Positions 53,181-62,890 of a stretch of 64,000 nucleotides of DNA are shown here, piece after piece. The DNA is from Galbibacter sp038433465. GTDB lineage: Bacteria; Bacteroidota; Bacteroidia; Flavobacteriales; Flavobacteriaceae. Location: positions 859,102-923,101 of the forward strand of contig NZ_JAESVF010000001.1 of NCBI RefSeq assembly GCF_038433465.1, written 5' to 3'. The position numbers and the translations under genes are program-made. Under the pieces are notes generated by a model. The model was given only the letters and a program-made list of their open reading frames with translations, did not search any database and was not told the origin of the DNA. Positions within the stretch are counted from its first letter, which is position 1; the number at the start of each line of letters is the position of its first letter.

Positions 53181-54677
53181 TTATATCGGGTTTTGTTCTA
53201 ATAATGGATTTGCATTTAATGCGTCTTGTGGGATAAGCCACTGCCATCTGTTGTCTCCAGCTGGTACATCGTACACGTTATTAATAACACTTCCTACGTG
53301 GTTTGCACCATTTCTGTCTAATGGTTGGTTTAAACGTTTTAAATCGTAAAATCTAAATCCTTCTCCCCAAAGTTCGATACGTCTTTGAATGTATATTTCT
53401 TCTTTTAAGGCTTGACCTGAATTTGAAGATAAAGTGTATTCTGGATCTCGTGAAGAAGCAAATTCTAACAATACTTGTTTTGCACTAGCTTCATTAGTAT
53501 ATGATAATGCTTCTGCTTCAATTAAATACATTTCAGCAGCTCTCATATAAGGTACGTCCATTCTACTATCTCCTGTTCCTGCAGCTAGAAACTTTTGACT
53601 TGTATAGGGATACTTCGTAAAGTTTGATGCAATTTCATACCCTGGAGGTAAACTATCGTGTTCTCCTGTTGGGTCAAAAAGTTTAGCTCTAATATCCGTA
53701 GGCTCAATTTTATCATACAATAAATTGTTTATAGCTTTTGGATTTGTTCTAATGTTTGTTGAGCTATAGTTTCTAGATACATATGCTCCGAAGTTTCCAA
53801 AGTAATCTGTTTGATCTTCTTGAATATGACTTCCCCACATCCATTCACCATTTCCATAGTCGTTGAAATTTCCGAAGTAATCATCTCTTGACATTAAGCT
53901 ATAGCCAGATCTTGCCATTTTAGCATACGTAGCAGCTGTAGTGTAGTCTTGTTGCACCAAAGCGACTCTTGCTTTAAGTCCAAGAGCTACAGATTTATCA
54001 AGATGTGATTTGTTTGGACGCTCATAACCTTCTAAAAGTGAGATTGCTTCATCGATATCTGTGTGAATTTGTGTGTACACTTCTTCAACTGTATTTCTAG
54101 CTAAAGGATCGTTGTCTGCAGTTAAACGGATTGGAACTCCAAGCTGTGTGTTTTCAGAAGAAGCATCATATCTTTTTCCGAATAATTGAACCAACTGAAA
54201 ATGTGCCCATGCTCTATAAACTAGCGCTTGCCCAACTGCTGCATTTCTTTCAGCATCTGGTCCTTCGGCATTTTCAGCTCCGTTAATAACTACGTTTGCA
54301 TTTCTGATGATTCTATAATAGGTTCTGTATGGGAATAAGTCATCACTATCGTTTGCATTGGTGTGGTCGTTCCATGCTGATGCACTAACAAACCAACCAT
54401 TTCCTCTTGAAGTCATAACGAAATCTTCTCCTAGAACATCGTTTTGAATCATTAAAGATCCGATTCCACTTTTCCCTTGAGAATCTTGGTAACGAATGTA
54501 TAGCGATCTGTGAATACCGTTTATTACCAAGAATAAGTTTCCTGTGGTAGTAGTCGCTGATTGATCGGAAACACTCTCTGTAGGAACTTCATTTAGGAAG
54601 TCGTCGCTACAAGAGAAGAGTCCTAAATTTAGAACTGATAATCCGACTAGTATGCTGTTTTTTATAGTTTTTTTCAT
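53181..54677 (-). CDS. RagB/SusD-family nutrient-binding lipoprotein
   Basis: A 498-residue surface lipoprotein: signal peptide with lipobox LGLFSCSDDFLNEVPTES (Cys about 23), then alpha-helical TPR-like SusD fold (AVGQALVYRAWAHFQLVQLFG near 145; SHLDKSVALGLKARVALVQQDY near 225) and the usual C-terminal block RMDVPYMRAAEMYLIEAEA ... IYIQRRIELWGEGFRFYDLKRL. It forms a lid over the SusC pore. Its gene follows susC-like by 10 bp. No glycoside hydrolase, sulfatase or sensor is adjacent, so the ligand is open; sugar, peptide or other oligomers are possible. Confidence 0.95.
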   Translation of the reverse strand: MKKTIKNSILVGLSVLNLGLFSCSDDFLNEVPTESVSDQSATTTTGNLFLVINGIHRSLYIRYQDSQGKSGIGSLMIQNDVLGEDFVMTSRGNGWFVSASAWNDHTNANDSDDLFPYRTYYRIIRNANVVINGAENAEGPDAERNAAVGQALVYRAWAHFQLVQLFGKRYDASSENTQLGVPIRLTADNDPLARNTVEEVYTQIHTDIDEAISLLEGYERPNKSHLDKSVALGLKARVALVQQDYTTAATYAKMARSGYSLMSRDDYFGNFNDYGNGEWMWGSHIQEDQTDYFGNFGAYVSRNYSSTNIRTNPKAINNLLYDKIEPTDIRAKLFDPTGEHDSLPPGYEIASNFTKYPYTSQKFLAAGTGDSRMDVPYMRAAEMYLIEAEALSYTNEASAKQVLLEFASSRDPEYTLSSNSGQALKEEIYIQRRIELWGEGFRFYDLKRLNQPLDRNGANHVGSVINNVYDVPAGDNRWQWLIPQDALNANPLLEQNPI

Positions 54678-54687
54678 GATTTTTTAA

Positions 54688-57600
54688 TTAAAAAATTACG
54701 TTTAACCCTAATGAAATAACTCTTGCAGGAGTAAACCTGTTACTTGTTGTACCATTAAAGTTTTGTCCTACATCCATTCCTTGTCTTTCGGTAAGTTTAA
54801 ATAAGTTCTCTCCCGATGCATAAATTTTAAGACTGTTAAGTCCTAAAGCGTCTAATACACTGCTGTCAAAGCTGTAAGATAAGTTTACTTGTCTAAGTGC
54901 AAGATAGTCTGAGCTTGTAAGCCATCTGCTTGATCCTGCTCCAAATACAGAAGTTTTTGTAGCATCTAATCTAGGAACATCTGTAACGTCTCCTGGTTGT
55001 TGCCAACGGTCTAAAATGTCGGTGCTAAGTGCTGTTCCGTACTCTCCAGACTCCATTAAACCAGCGTAGTTAGTATCGTAAGTTTCACCTCCAACTTGGT
55101 AAGTAAATGTAAATCCTAATTCTACACCTTTAAATCTGAAGTTGTTACGAATAGCTCCAAATACATCTGGAGTAGCCGATCCTACAAAGTCGTATAAAGC
55201 TTTGTTTTGGTCTGTTGTAACAGTTGTACCATTGATGATTCTCACTGCGTCATCATCTTCTTCGATTAATTCTGGATCTGCGATATATAAAGCAGCTCCA
55301 TCTGCAGGGTCAACACCATACCAATCTCTTAACCAATAATCGTAGATATCTCCACCAACAATTAGTTTTTTAGATCCGTTGATGATTTCTTCTTGAGAAA
55401 GTTCGTTGATTTTGTTTTTAAGCGTAGATGCGTTTATTCCTAAATCCCATCCAAAATCTTGGTTTCTTACAATTCCGAAGTTAAGTTCAACTTCAATACC
55501 ACTATTTGTCCAGCTTCCAATGTTTGCAGGATAATCGTCTAATCCAGAAGATACAGGTAACGGAACGTCAAATAATAAATCTTCAGATTTACGTCTGTAG
55601 TATTCTACTGTACCAGCAACTCTGTTTTGGAATAAACCAAATTCTAAAGCGTAGTCTGTTTGGATGTTTGTTTCCCATTTTAAAACTGGGTTTCCTGGAG
55701 AACTTACTAAAATACCTCCTTCAGAACCGTTGTTGTATCCTAAATCGAATAACGACTGACTTACGTAATAACCTCCTAAGTTATCGTTACCTACCTCTCC
55801 GTAAGAAGCTCTAAGTTTTAAAAGGTCAATCCAAGTAACATTTTTAATAAAGTTTTCTTGATCTAATCTCCATGCACCACCAACAGAGAAGAAGTTACCC
55901 CATCTTGCATCTTCATCAAAACGAGAAGAACCATCTCTTCTGAATGATCCAGAAATGTAATACTTGTTGTCGAAGTCGTAGTTTAATCTAGAGAAATATC
56001 CTTCTGTAGTTTGTCTACTTGTATATGAGTCTAAGTTGTTTGTAGTAGTAAAGTTGATAAGCTCAGTATTACCTTCTACAATTTGTTCTTGTCTTGATCC
56101 ATCCAAATAGTTGTATTCTGTTTCAAAACTCTCATGTCCTAATAAAGCAGAAACGGTGTGTTTTCCGAAGTCTCTGTCGTATCTTAAAAGTTGGTTGTAG
56201 TTTTGAGTAGATCTTGTAGTAGATGTTCTTCCAGCTCTACCGTCTGGTGCACCATCTCCAACAATTGGATTGTCGAAATCTTCGTTGTAATAAAATCTTT
56301 TGTCTAAGGCTGCATTTACTGTAAATGTAAAGTTTTGTAAAAAGTAAAACTCAGCATAAGTACGTCCAGAGAAAGAGAAAATTTTATCGCGGTCTACATT
56401 TAACATAGTTTCTTGAATAACGTTTCTTCCGCTACCACCACCACCTACACGGTAGTCTCCTATATCGTAGATTCTTTGTCCGTAGTCATCTAAAAGGTAC
56501 TCTCCAGTTACTAGATCGTGTTGATGAACAGGGTAAATCGGAGCAATTCTTCTAGTAGTATAAAATGGGTTTACATACCCAGTGCTACTTCCATCTGCAG
56601 CTTGGTTAGAGATTGAGCTAGTTCCTGAAAGGTTTAATCCTGTTTTAACCCACTCTTTTAGTTTTGAATTTACATTAATTCTTGCTGAAATTCTTTCGAA
56701 ATCAGAATTTGCGATATACCCTTCTTCGTTAAGATATCCTAAAGAAGCATAGTAGTCTGTGTTTTCATTAGCACCTTGGTAAGAAAAATCTACATTTTGT
56801 CTTGTTCCAGTTCTAATAAGTTGATCTTGCCAATCTAAATCGTTTTGATCTAATTTATATTGTGCATTTGGATTTAATTGTCCGTTTGTAAGTACAATTT
56901 GATCGTTAGCAACATTAAAAGGATTGTATCCTAATTCGTTAAAAATTTCTGCAGAAGCTTCTGCGTTTGCTTCATCAACAGGAGTGCTTCCAGACATTGA
57001 AAGTCCGTTTCTGTATGCCTCCCATAATAAAGGATAGTATTGTTTAGCATTTACTCTTTCATACTCAGGAATCGATCTTGAAGTAACCCCTTGACTAAAG
57101 TTTAAAGAGATTTTGCTTTTTCCTTGTTTTCCTTTTTTTGTTGAAATTAATACAACTCCATTTGCAGCTCTAGCACCATAAAGAGAAGTAGAAGCAGCGT
57201 CTTTAAGAACTGTCATACTTTCAATATCATTAGGGTTGATACTTGAAAGTTCTCCGTTAAACTGTACTCCGTCTACAATATAAAGAGGAGTGTTTGAAGC
57301 ACTGTAAGAACCTGTACCTCTAATTTGGATACTTGGTGATGCGCCTGGTTGACCGTTTGGAGCAGAAACATTTACCCCAGCAGCTGCACCATCTAGCGCA
57401 TTAAGCGCATTTGTAATAACTCTTTGGTCTAATTGCTCCGCATTAATTTGCGTCGCCGACCCTGTAAAATCTTCTTTTTTGGAGGTACCATAAGCAACAA
57501 CGATTACTTCGTCTAGCGATTGAGCGTCTTCTTCAAGATTGATGTTGATAACACTCTTAGCTCCAACTTTAACATCAATAGTTTTGTAACCGATGTAAGA

Positions 57601-57822
57601 AAAAGATAAAGTTTCTCCGACTTGAGTAGAAATACTGTAATTTCCATCAAAATCTGTTTGAACCCCACTTGTAGTCCCCTTCACTACAATGTTGGCTCCT
57701 GGTAATGGTAGTCCATCGGTGGCCGATGTTACAGTTCCCGAGACTGTCTTTTCTTGAGCAAGTGAAACTTGCCAGGTGGCAATGCATAAAAGCATTAAAA
57801 CCCATTTCATGTTTACATTCAT
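54688..57822 (-). CDS. SusC/RagA-family TonB-linked outer-membrane transporter
   Basis: A 1,044-residue importer: signal peptide (WQVSLAQ), CarboxypepD_reg-like domain (TVSGTVTSATDGLPLPGANIVVKGTT), TonB box area DEVIVVAYGTSKKEDFTGS, plug with GSYSASNTPLYIVDGVQFNGE and SMTVLKDAASTSLYGARAANGVVLI, and a 22-strand-type barrel ending RVISLGLNVIF. Powered by TonB-ExbBD, an example of which is encoded at 30.0-32.4 kb. An alternative start at Met5 is possible. Forms a SusCD pair with the next gene. Confidence 0.96.
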   Translation of the reverse strand: MNVNMKWVLMLLCIATWQVSLAQEKTVSGTVTSATDGLPLPGANIVVKGTTSGVQTDFDGNYSISTQVGETLSFSYIGYKTIDVKVGAKSVININLEEDAQSLDEVIVVAYGTSKKEDFTGSATQINAEQLDQRVITNALNALDGAAAGVNVSAPNGQPGASPSIQIRGTGSYSASNTPLYIVDGVQFNGELSSINPNDIESMTVLKDAASTSLYGARAANGVVLISTKKGKQGKSKISLNFSQGVTSRSIPEYERVNAKQYYPLLWEAYRNGLSMSGSTPVDEANAEASAEIFNELGYNPFNVANDQIVLTNGQLNPNAQYKLDQNDLDWQDQLIRTGTRQNVDFSYQGANENTDYYASLGYLNEEGYIANSDFERISARINVNSKLKEWVKTGLNLSGTSSISNQAADGSSTGYVNPFYTTRRIAPIYPVHQHDLVTGEYLLDDYGQRIYDIGDYRVGGGGSGRNVIQETMLNVDRDKIFSFSGRTYAEFYFLQNFTFTVNAALDKRFYYNEDFDNPIVGDGAPDGRAGRTSTTRSTQNYNQLLRYDRDFGKHTVSALLGHESFETEYNYLDGSRQEQIVEGNTELINFTTTNNLDSYTSRQTTEGYFSRLNYDFDNKYYISGSFRRDGSSRFDEDARWGNFFSVGGAWRLDQENFIKNVTWIDLLKLRASYGEVGNDNLGGYYVSQSLFDLGYNNGSEGGILVSSPGNPVLKWETNIQTDYALEFGLFQNRVAGTVEYYRRKSEDLLFDVPLPVSSGLDDYPANIGSWTNSGIEVELNFGIVRNQDFGWDLGINASTLKNKINELSQEEIINGSKKLIVGGDIYDYWLRDWYGVDPADGAALYIADPELIEEDDDAVRIINGTTVTTDQNKALYDFVGSATPDVFGAIRNNFRFKGVELGFTFTYQVGGETYDTNYAGLMESGEYGTALSTDILDRWQQPGDVTDVPRLDATKTSVFGAGSSRWLTSSDYLALRQVNLSYSFDSSVLDALGLNSLKIYASGENLFKLTERQGMDVGQNFNGTTSNRFTPARVISLGLNVIF

Positions 57823-57903
57823 TTTTGATTAGCTTTAAATTTCCGTTAAAGAACGTAAAACTAATGTTAAAATAATAGAAAAAATGAATAAAATTAAGGG
57901 TGT

Positions 57904-60729
57904 TTAGTGCGCCTCTAGCCAGTTGTTTCCAGTGCCAATTTCAACATCTAACGGAACACTCAGAGTATGAGCATTTTCCATTTCTGTTTTGATAAGGTTT
58001 TTGATTATGTCAAGTTCTTCTTTGTGCGCGTCAAAAACCAATTCATCATGTACTTGAAGTAGCATTTTAGTTTTGAAATTACCTTCTTTTAATTTTTGCT
58101 GAATGTTAATCATCGCAATTTTTATAATATCGGCAGCACTTCCTTGAATCGGTGCGTTTACGGCATTTCGTTCGGCAGCACCGCGTACAACTTGATTGCG
58201 CGAATTGATGTCTTTTAAATACCTGCGTCTTCCTAAAATGGTTTCTACATATCCATTATCTTGTGCAAAATGCACTTGTTTGCTCATGTAAGCTTTTAGT
58301 TTTGGATAGGTTTCGTAGTATGCATCAATCAATTCTTTGGCTTCGCTTCTGCTCAGCGAGGTTTGATTGCTCAACCCAAAGGCAGAAACTCCATAAATAA
58401 TTCCGAAGTTAACCGTTTTGGCATTACTACGCTGCTCGCGAGTTACTTCTTCTAACGGAATTTTAAATACTTGTGCTGCTGTTGCCGCATGAATATCTTG
58501 ACCTTCTTGGAAGGCTTTTATCATGGTGTCTTCTTCACTTAAAGCAGCGATAATGCGGAGTTCAATTTGCGAGTAATCGGCGGCGAGTAAAATGTAGTCT
58601 TCGTTGCGCGGAACAAACGCTTTTCGAACCTCGCGTCCTCTTTCTGTTCTAATCGGGATGTTTTGCAGGTTGGGGTTATTCGAACTCAATCTTCCTGTTG
58701 CTGCTACTGCCTGACTGTAAACGGTGTGAATTCGGTTGGTTTTTTTATTTACTTCATTCGGTAGCGCATCAACATATGTACTTTTTAATTTGTTAAGTTG
58801 GCGCCATTCTAAAATATCGGCTACAATTTGATGGTCTTTTGCTAAATACGACAACACATCTTCAGCAGTAGAATATTGCCCAGTTTTTGTTTTCTTAGGC
58901 TTGTCAACCAATTTTAATTTGTCGAATAAAATAGGACCTAATTGTTTTGGAGAAGCTAAATTGAAAGTCTCTCCAGCTTGTTCAAAAATATCTTTTTCTA
59001 ATCGAACAATATCATTTATAAGGTCTTCTGTTAAGGAGCGAAGAAATTTTTCATCTAAGTTGATTCCTTCAATTTCCATTTCGGCAAGTACTTTTACCAG
59101 TGGTGCTTCAATTTCTTGGAAAAGTTTTTGCGCATTTCGGTTTGGCAATTCTTTTTCAAAAATATTTTTTAGCTGAAGTGTTATATCGGCATCTTCAACT
59201 GCATATTCGGTTTGTTCTTCAACAGAAACACTTCGCATGGTGCGTTGGTTTTTACCTTTCTTCCCGATGAGTGTTTCAATAGAAATTGGCGAATAGTTTA
59301 AATAGGTTTCTGCCAAAATATCCATGTTATGACGCATATCTGGATTGATAAGGTAATGCGCAATCATGGTGTCAAAAATAGGCCCTTTTACAGGCATGTT
59401 GTAGTTTGACAATACTTTGATGTCGTATTTTAAATTCTGACCAACTTTTTCAATGGTTTCACTTTCAAAAAACGGACGAAATTCTTCTAAAATCGCTTTT
59501 GTTTCTTCTTGATTTTCTGGAAAACTCACGTAAAAACCTGTGCCTATTTCCCACGAAAAAGCACATCCTACCAATTCTGCGTTTAACGATTTTAAGCTAG
59601 TGGTTTCAGTATCAAAACAAACACTTTTTTGTAGCATTAATTTTTGTAGCAAGAGTTTTCTTGCTAGCGGTGTATTGGCGTGTTGGTAAAAATGCGGTAC
59701 GTCGTTGATGGTTTTAAATCCAGTTACGGCGGTTGTAGTTTCTTCACTCGGGTTGTTACTTCCAAAAAGGTCGTATTGTACTTCGAGATTACTGTTTACT
59801 TTTGCCTTTTCTTCTGTTGCGGTAGCAGTTTCTTTTGGAGTTTCTTGCCCGAAAGTTTTCATAAGGTTTTCAGCAAGACGTCTAAACTCTAATTCTTGAA
59901 ATATCTCTTGAACTTTTTCAATATCTGGAGTGTCCAACTTAAAATCTTCTTCATGAAATTCCACCGGAACATCAAGCATGATTCTCGCTAATTCTTTTGA
60001 AAGCAATCCTTGTTCTTTGTTGGCTTCAATCTTTTCTTTCATTTTCCCTTTTAGCTTGTCGGTGTTTGCTAAAAGGTTTTCCATACTTCCATATTCTTTT
60101 AAAAACTTTTTGGCAGTTTTTTCGCCAACACCCGGAAGTCCAGGAATATTATCCACAGCATCGCCCATCATCCCAAGAAAATCAATTACTTGGTCTGGCG
60201 TTTCAACTTCAAACTTTTTTTGCACCTCTGGAATACCCCATATTTCAATTCCATTTCCCATACGTGCAGGGCGGTACATAAAAATATTTTCAGAAACCAA
60301 CTGCGCAAAATCCTTGTCTGGAGTAACCATAAAAACTTGGTAATTCTCCTTTTCGGCTTGTTTGGCAAGTGTTCCAATAATATCATCGGCTTCGTAGCCT
60401 TCTTTTACCACACACGGAATGTGCATCGCTTTTAAGATTTCTTGAATATACGGAACAGCAATTTTAATGGCTTCTGGTGTTTCGTCTCGGTTGGCTTTGT
60501 AAGCTTCAAACATCTCCACACGGTCTACACTTCCGCCTTTGTCGAAAGCTACCGCCAAATGGTCGGGTTGCTCTCTTTTAATAACATCTAAAAGCGAATT
60601 CATAAACCCCATAATGGCAGAAGTATCCATTCCTTTAGAGTTAATTCGAGGGTTTTTGATAAAAGCATAATAGCCTCTAAAAATCAATGCGTATGCGTCT
60701 AAAAGAAATAGCCTTTTTTGTGTTGCCAT
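57904..60729 (-). CDS. polA: DNA polymerase I
   Basis: A 941-residue PolA with three domains: 5'-3' exonuclease (LFLLDAYALIFRGYYAF, VKEGYEADDIIGTLA, MMGDAVDNIPGLPGVGEKTA; residues 1-290), 3'-5' proofreading exonuclease with an intact DTET acidic motif (near 370) and later VEDADITLQL, and polymerase with motif A DYSQIELRI, motif B RSNAKTVNFGIIYG and motif C VHDELVF. Functions in Okazaki fragment processing and repair. The proofreading motif is present, unlike in Taq-type enzymes. Confidence 0.97.
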   Translation of the reverse strand: MATQKRLFLLDAYALIFRGYYAFIKNPRINSKGMDTSAIMGFMNSLLDVIKREQPDHLAVAFDKGGSVDRVEMFEAYKANRDETPEAIKIAVPYIQEILKAMHIPCVVKEGYEADDIIGTLAKQAEKENYQVFMVTPDKDFAQLVSENIFMYRPARMGNGIEIWGIPEVQKKFEVETPDQVIDFLGMMGDAVDNIPGLPGVGEKTAKKFLKEYGSMENLLANTDKLKGKMKEKIEANKEQGLLSKELARIMLDVPVEFHEEDFKLDTPDIEKVQEIFQELEFRRLAENLMKTFGQETPKETATATEEKAKVNSNLEVQYDLFGSNNPSEETTTAVTGFKTINDVPHFYQHANTPLARKLLLQKLMLQKSVCFDTETTSLKSLNAELVGCAFSWEIGTGFYVSFPENQEETKAILEEFRPFFESETIEKVGQNLKYDIKVLSNYNMPVKGPIFDTMIAHYLINPDMRHNMDILAETYLNYSPISIETLIGKKGKNQRTMRSVSVEEQTEYAVEDADITLQLKNIFEKELPNRNAQKLFQEIEAPLVKVLAEMEIEGINLDEKFLRSLTEDLINDIVRLEKDIFEQAGETFNLASPKQLGPILFDKLKLVDKPKKTKTGQYSTAEDVLSYLAKDHQIVADILEWRQLNKLKSTYVDALPNEVNKKTNRIHTVYSQAVAATGRLSSNNPNLQNIPIRTERGREVRKAFVPRNEDYILLAADYSQIELRIIAALSEEDTMIKAFQEGQDIHAATAAQVFKIPLEEVTREQRSNAKTVNFGIIYGVSAFGLSNQTSLSRSEAKELIDAYYETYPKLKAYMSKQVHFAQDNGYVETILGRRRYLKDINSRNQVVRGAAERNAVNAPIQGSAADIIKIAMINIQQKLKEGNFKTKMLLQVHDELVFDAHKEELDIIKNLIKTEMENAHTLSVPLDVEIGTGNNWLEAH

Positions 60730-60984
60730 GAGGACGAGTTAAATTTTAAGTTTGTAAAGTTATAAAGTTTTCTGCATTCAGAAAGTTTTGCCAGCATTGG
60801 TTTGTTTTTATTTTGACTTCAATATTTATGTAGGGTTATACTTTTTCAAGTTTTTAGCGCATGAATGTGTTTTATAGGTTGACAATTGTTTGTTGAATTT
60901 TTTTAATTTCATCGAAAAAAGGAATTAAAGAGTTGTTTTTGTGAGTATATTTTCTATTTTTAAGAAATTTTTAAGTATAAGAAG

Positions 60985-61719
60985 ATGAAATCATTATTAC
61001 TTTTTATTGTGTTAGCTCCTTGTCTAATAATTGCGCAAACAAATAAATTCCCTAGTTCGGGAAGTGTAGGTATTGGAACCTTAAGTCCTGCTGCTAAACT
61101 GGAGGTAGTGGGAGTGGTAAAAGCTAAGTCTTTGTTGTTAAGCGATAATAATACTATATATAAAGAGGGTTATGGTTTTGGTGTAAATTCAGATAGAGGG
61201 TATATAATTAAACAAAGTTGGGAGAGTGGATTAGGAGATTATTTTGAAATAAATAATCTTGATGCAATAGGAGGGGGAGAAAGAGTGGATTATATATTTA
61301 GAATAAGTGGTAGGGATGGTTTTCAGTTTATTCCTAGAGAAAAAGAAGCAATGAGGATTACAAGAGAAGGGAACGTAGGGATCGGTACTATAACTCCTGA
61401 CGCCAAACTAGCAGTGAATGGTAAAATACATACACAAGAAGTGAAAGTAGATGTAGATGGTTGGAGTGATTTTGTATTTGAAAATGATTATAACCTGCCC
61501 ACGCTTGATGAAGTTGAAAGACATATTCAAGAAAAAGGACATTTACAGGATATTCCCAGTGCGAAGGAAGTAGAACAGAACGGTATCCACTTAGGTGAAA
61601 TGAATGCGAAGTTGCTGCAGAAAATAGAGGAGTTGACTTTATACGTAATAGAGCTTAAGAAACAAAATGACCTTCAGCAAAAAGAAATAAACAAATTAAA
61701 AAGGTTAAATGAAAAATAA
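60985..61719 (+). CDS. Secreted tail-fibre-like protein with conserved C-terminal cassette, gene 1
   Basis: A 244-residue protein with signal peptide (LLLFIVLAPCLIIAQ). The body carries GSVGIGTLSPAAKLEVVG and GNVGIGTITPDAKLAVNG, the short beta-repeat of phage tail fibres and S74-type proteins. The C-terminal ~95 residues (EVKVDVDGWSDFVFENDYNLP, EVERHIQEKGHLQDIPSA, then a coiled coil) are shared with the two genes downstream. The tail probably forms a trimeric coiled coil or anchoring module. Its 3' end overlaps the next gene by 11 bp. Function unknown; surface adhesin or spike-like structure is a guess. Confidence 0.8.
   Translation: MKSLLLFIVLAPCLIIAQTNKFPSSGSVGIGTLSPAAKLEVVGVVKAKSLLLSDNNTIYKEGYGFGVNSDRGYIIKQSWESGLGDYFEINNLDAIGGGERVDYIFRISGRDGFQFIPREKEAMRITREGNVGIGTITPDAKLAVNGKIHTQEVKVDVDGWSDFVFENDYNLPTLDEVERHIQEKGHLQDIPSAKEVEQNGIHLGEMNAKLLQKIEELTLYVIELKKQNDLQQKEINKLKRLNEK
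61438..61640 (+). repeat. C-terminal cassette repeat, copy 1 of 3
   Basis: This segment recurs at 62616-62832 and 63838-64000. A stretch of about 90 bp (from gaaaatgattataacct to gtgcgaaggaagta) is identical to copy 2 save one base, while DNA on both sides has many silent changes. The end (gatattcccagtgcgaagg to cacttaggt) is shared with copy 3 almost base for base. Patchy identity is the mark of gene conversion. Confidence 0.85.
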
Positions 61720-62890
61720 AATATCATTTTTAGTATCGATGGTACTTTGTGTTCAATGTATCGTGGGGCAAACGGTTGATGTTAGTTATTTAAATCCAAA
61801 TTTAGGTTCTTCGGGTACGTATAAGTTTTTACGCTTTGGAGATTTGAATAATTATTATGCAGGATTTATGTGGAATGAAATGGCAGGAAGTTTCGGTAAT
61901 GGGAATGATTTTACAATCTTCACCTATAACGATAGAGATATTGTTCTTCGCTCAGGAAAAGGTAATGTAATTGCTCTACCAGATGATAAAGGGAAATTAG
62001 GAATAGGAACACAAAATCCATTAGCAAAACTTCATTTGAAAGGCGATTTATATTTGGATGGGAACGAGAGCATAAATGGATGGGCGCAAACAAAAGTACA
62101 TTGGAAAGGGCATTCCTTAATTTTTGGAACACTTCCAGGGCGGTATGCACATAATTTAATTCAGCTAAAGCCAGGAGGAGCTTCACATGGAGAGTTGTAC
62201 TCTTCGATGGAATTTTTTCATGCTATAGGAGAAGATAACCATGAAAAGCGAATACGAATAACTTCAGCTAATAACAATGCAACATACTTTAATGCTGGAA
62301 ATGTAGGAATAGGGACTGAATCTCCAAAAACAAAACTTGATGTTAATGGAGTGATTAATGGTAATTCTCTTAGTGTAGATTCAAATAATCAGATAGCATC
62401 AGTGAATGGTTTTGCAAACCGAATAGAATTTTTAAATGGGAGTCATGCGGCCATAGTTTATCATCCTGGTAAAGCAGATGAGCTTATGTTTGGGATGCAT
62501 GCTAATGGTAATTTCTATTGGGGGACAGGACAAAAAGCAACAAAACCTAATTATTACAGTATGTATTTAGATGGTAATAAAGGGAATTTAGGTATAAAAG
62601 GCAGGTTTGTGGCTAAAGAAGTAAAAGTAGACGTAGATGGCTGGAGCGATTTTGTTTTTGAAAATGATTATAACCTACCCACGCTTGATGAAGTTGAAAG
62701 ACATATTCAAGAAAAAGGACATTTACAGGATATTCCCAGTGCGAAGGAAGTAAAAGAAAATGGAATCCTCTTAGGAGAGATGGATTCAAAATTATTGCAA
62801 AAAATTGAGGAATTGACTCTGTACGTTATTGAGCAAAATAAAAGAATAAAAAAATTAGAAGCCGAGCTAGAAAACTGTAATCAACCATGA
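61709..62890 (+). CDS. Secreted tail-fibre-like protein with conserved C-terminal cassette, gene 2
   Basis: 393 residues: signal peptide (ISFLVSMVLCVQCIVGQ), a longer and unrelated-looking body with GKLGIGTQNPLAKLHLKG and GNVGIGTESPKTKLDVNG repeats, then the same C-terminal cassette (VKVDVDGWSDFVFENDYNLP ... LLQKIEELTLYVIEQNKRIKKLEAEL). It overlaps the genes before (11 bp) and after (ATGA at 62887), so the three are translated as a coupled set. Confidence 0.8.
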   Translation: MKNKISFLVSMVLCVQCIVGQTVDVSYLNPNLGSSGTYKFLRFGDLNNYYAGFMWNEMAGSFGNGNDFTIFTYNDRDIVLRSGKGNVIALPDDKGKLGIGTQNPLAKLHLKGDLYLDGNESINGWAQTKVHWKGHSLIFGTLPGRYAHNLIQLKPGGASHGELYSSMEFFHAIGEDNHEKRIRITSANNNATYFNAGNVGIGTESPKTKLDVNGVINGNSLSVDSNNQIASVNGFANRIEFLNGSHAAIVYHPGKADELMFGMHANGNFYWGTGQKATKPNYYSMYLDGNKGNLGIKGRFVAKEVKVDVDGWSDFVFENDYNLPTLDEVERHIQEKGHLQDIPSAKEVKENGILLGEMDSKLLQKIEELTLYVIEQNKRIKKLEAELENCNQP

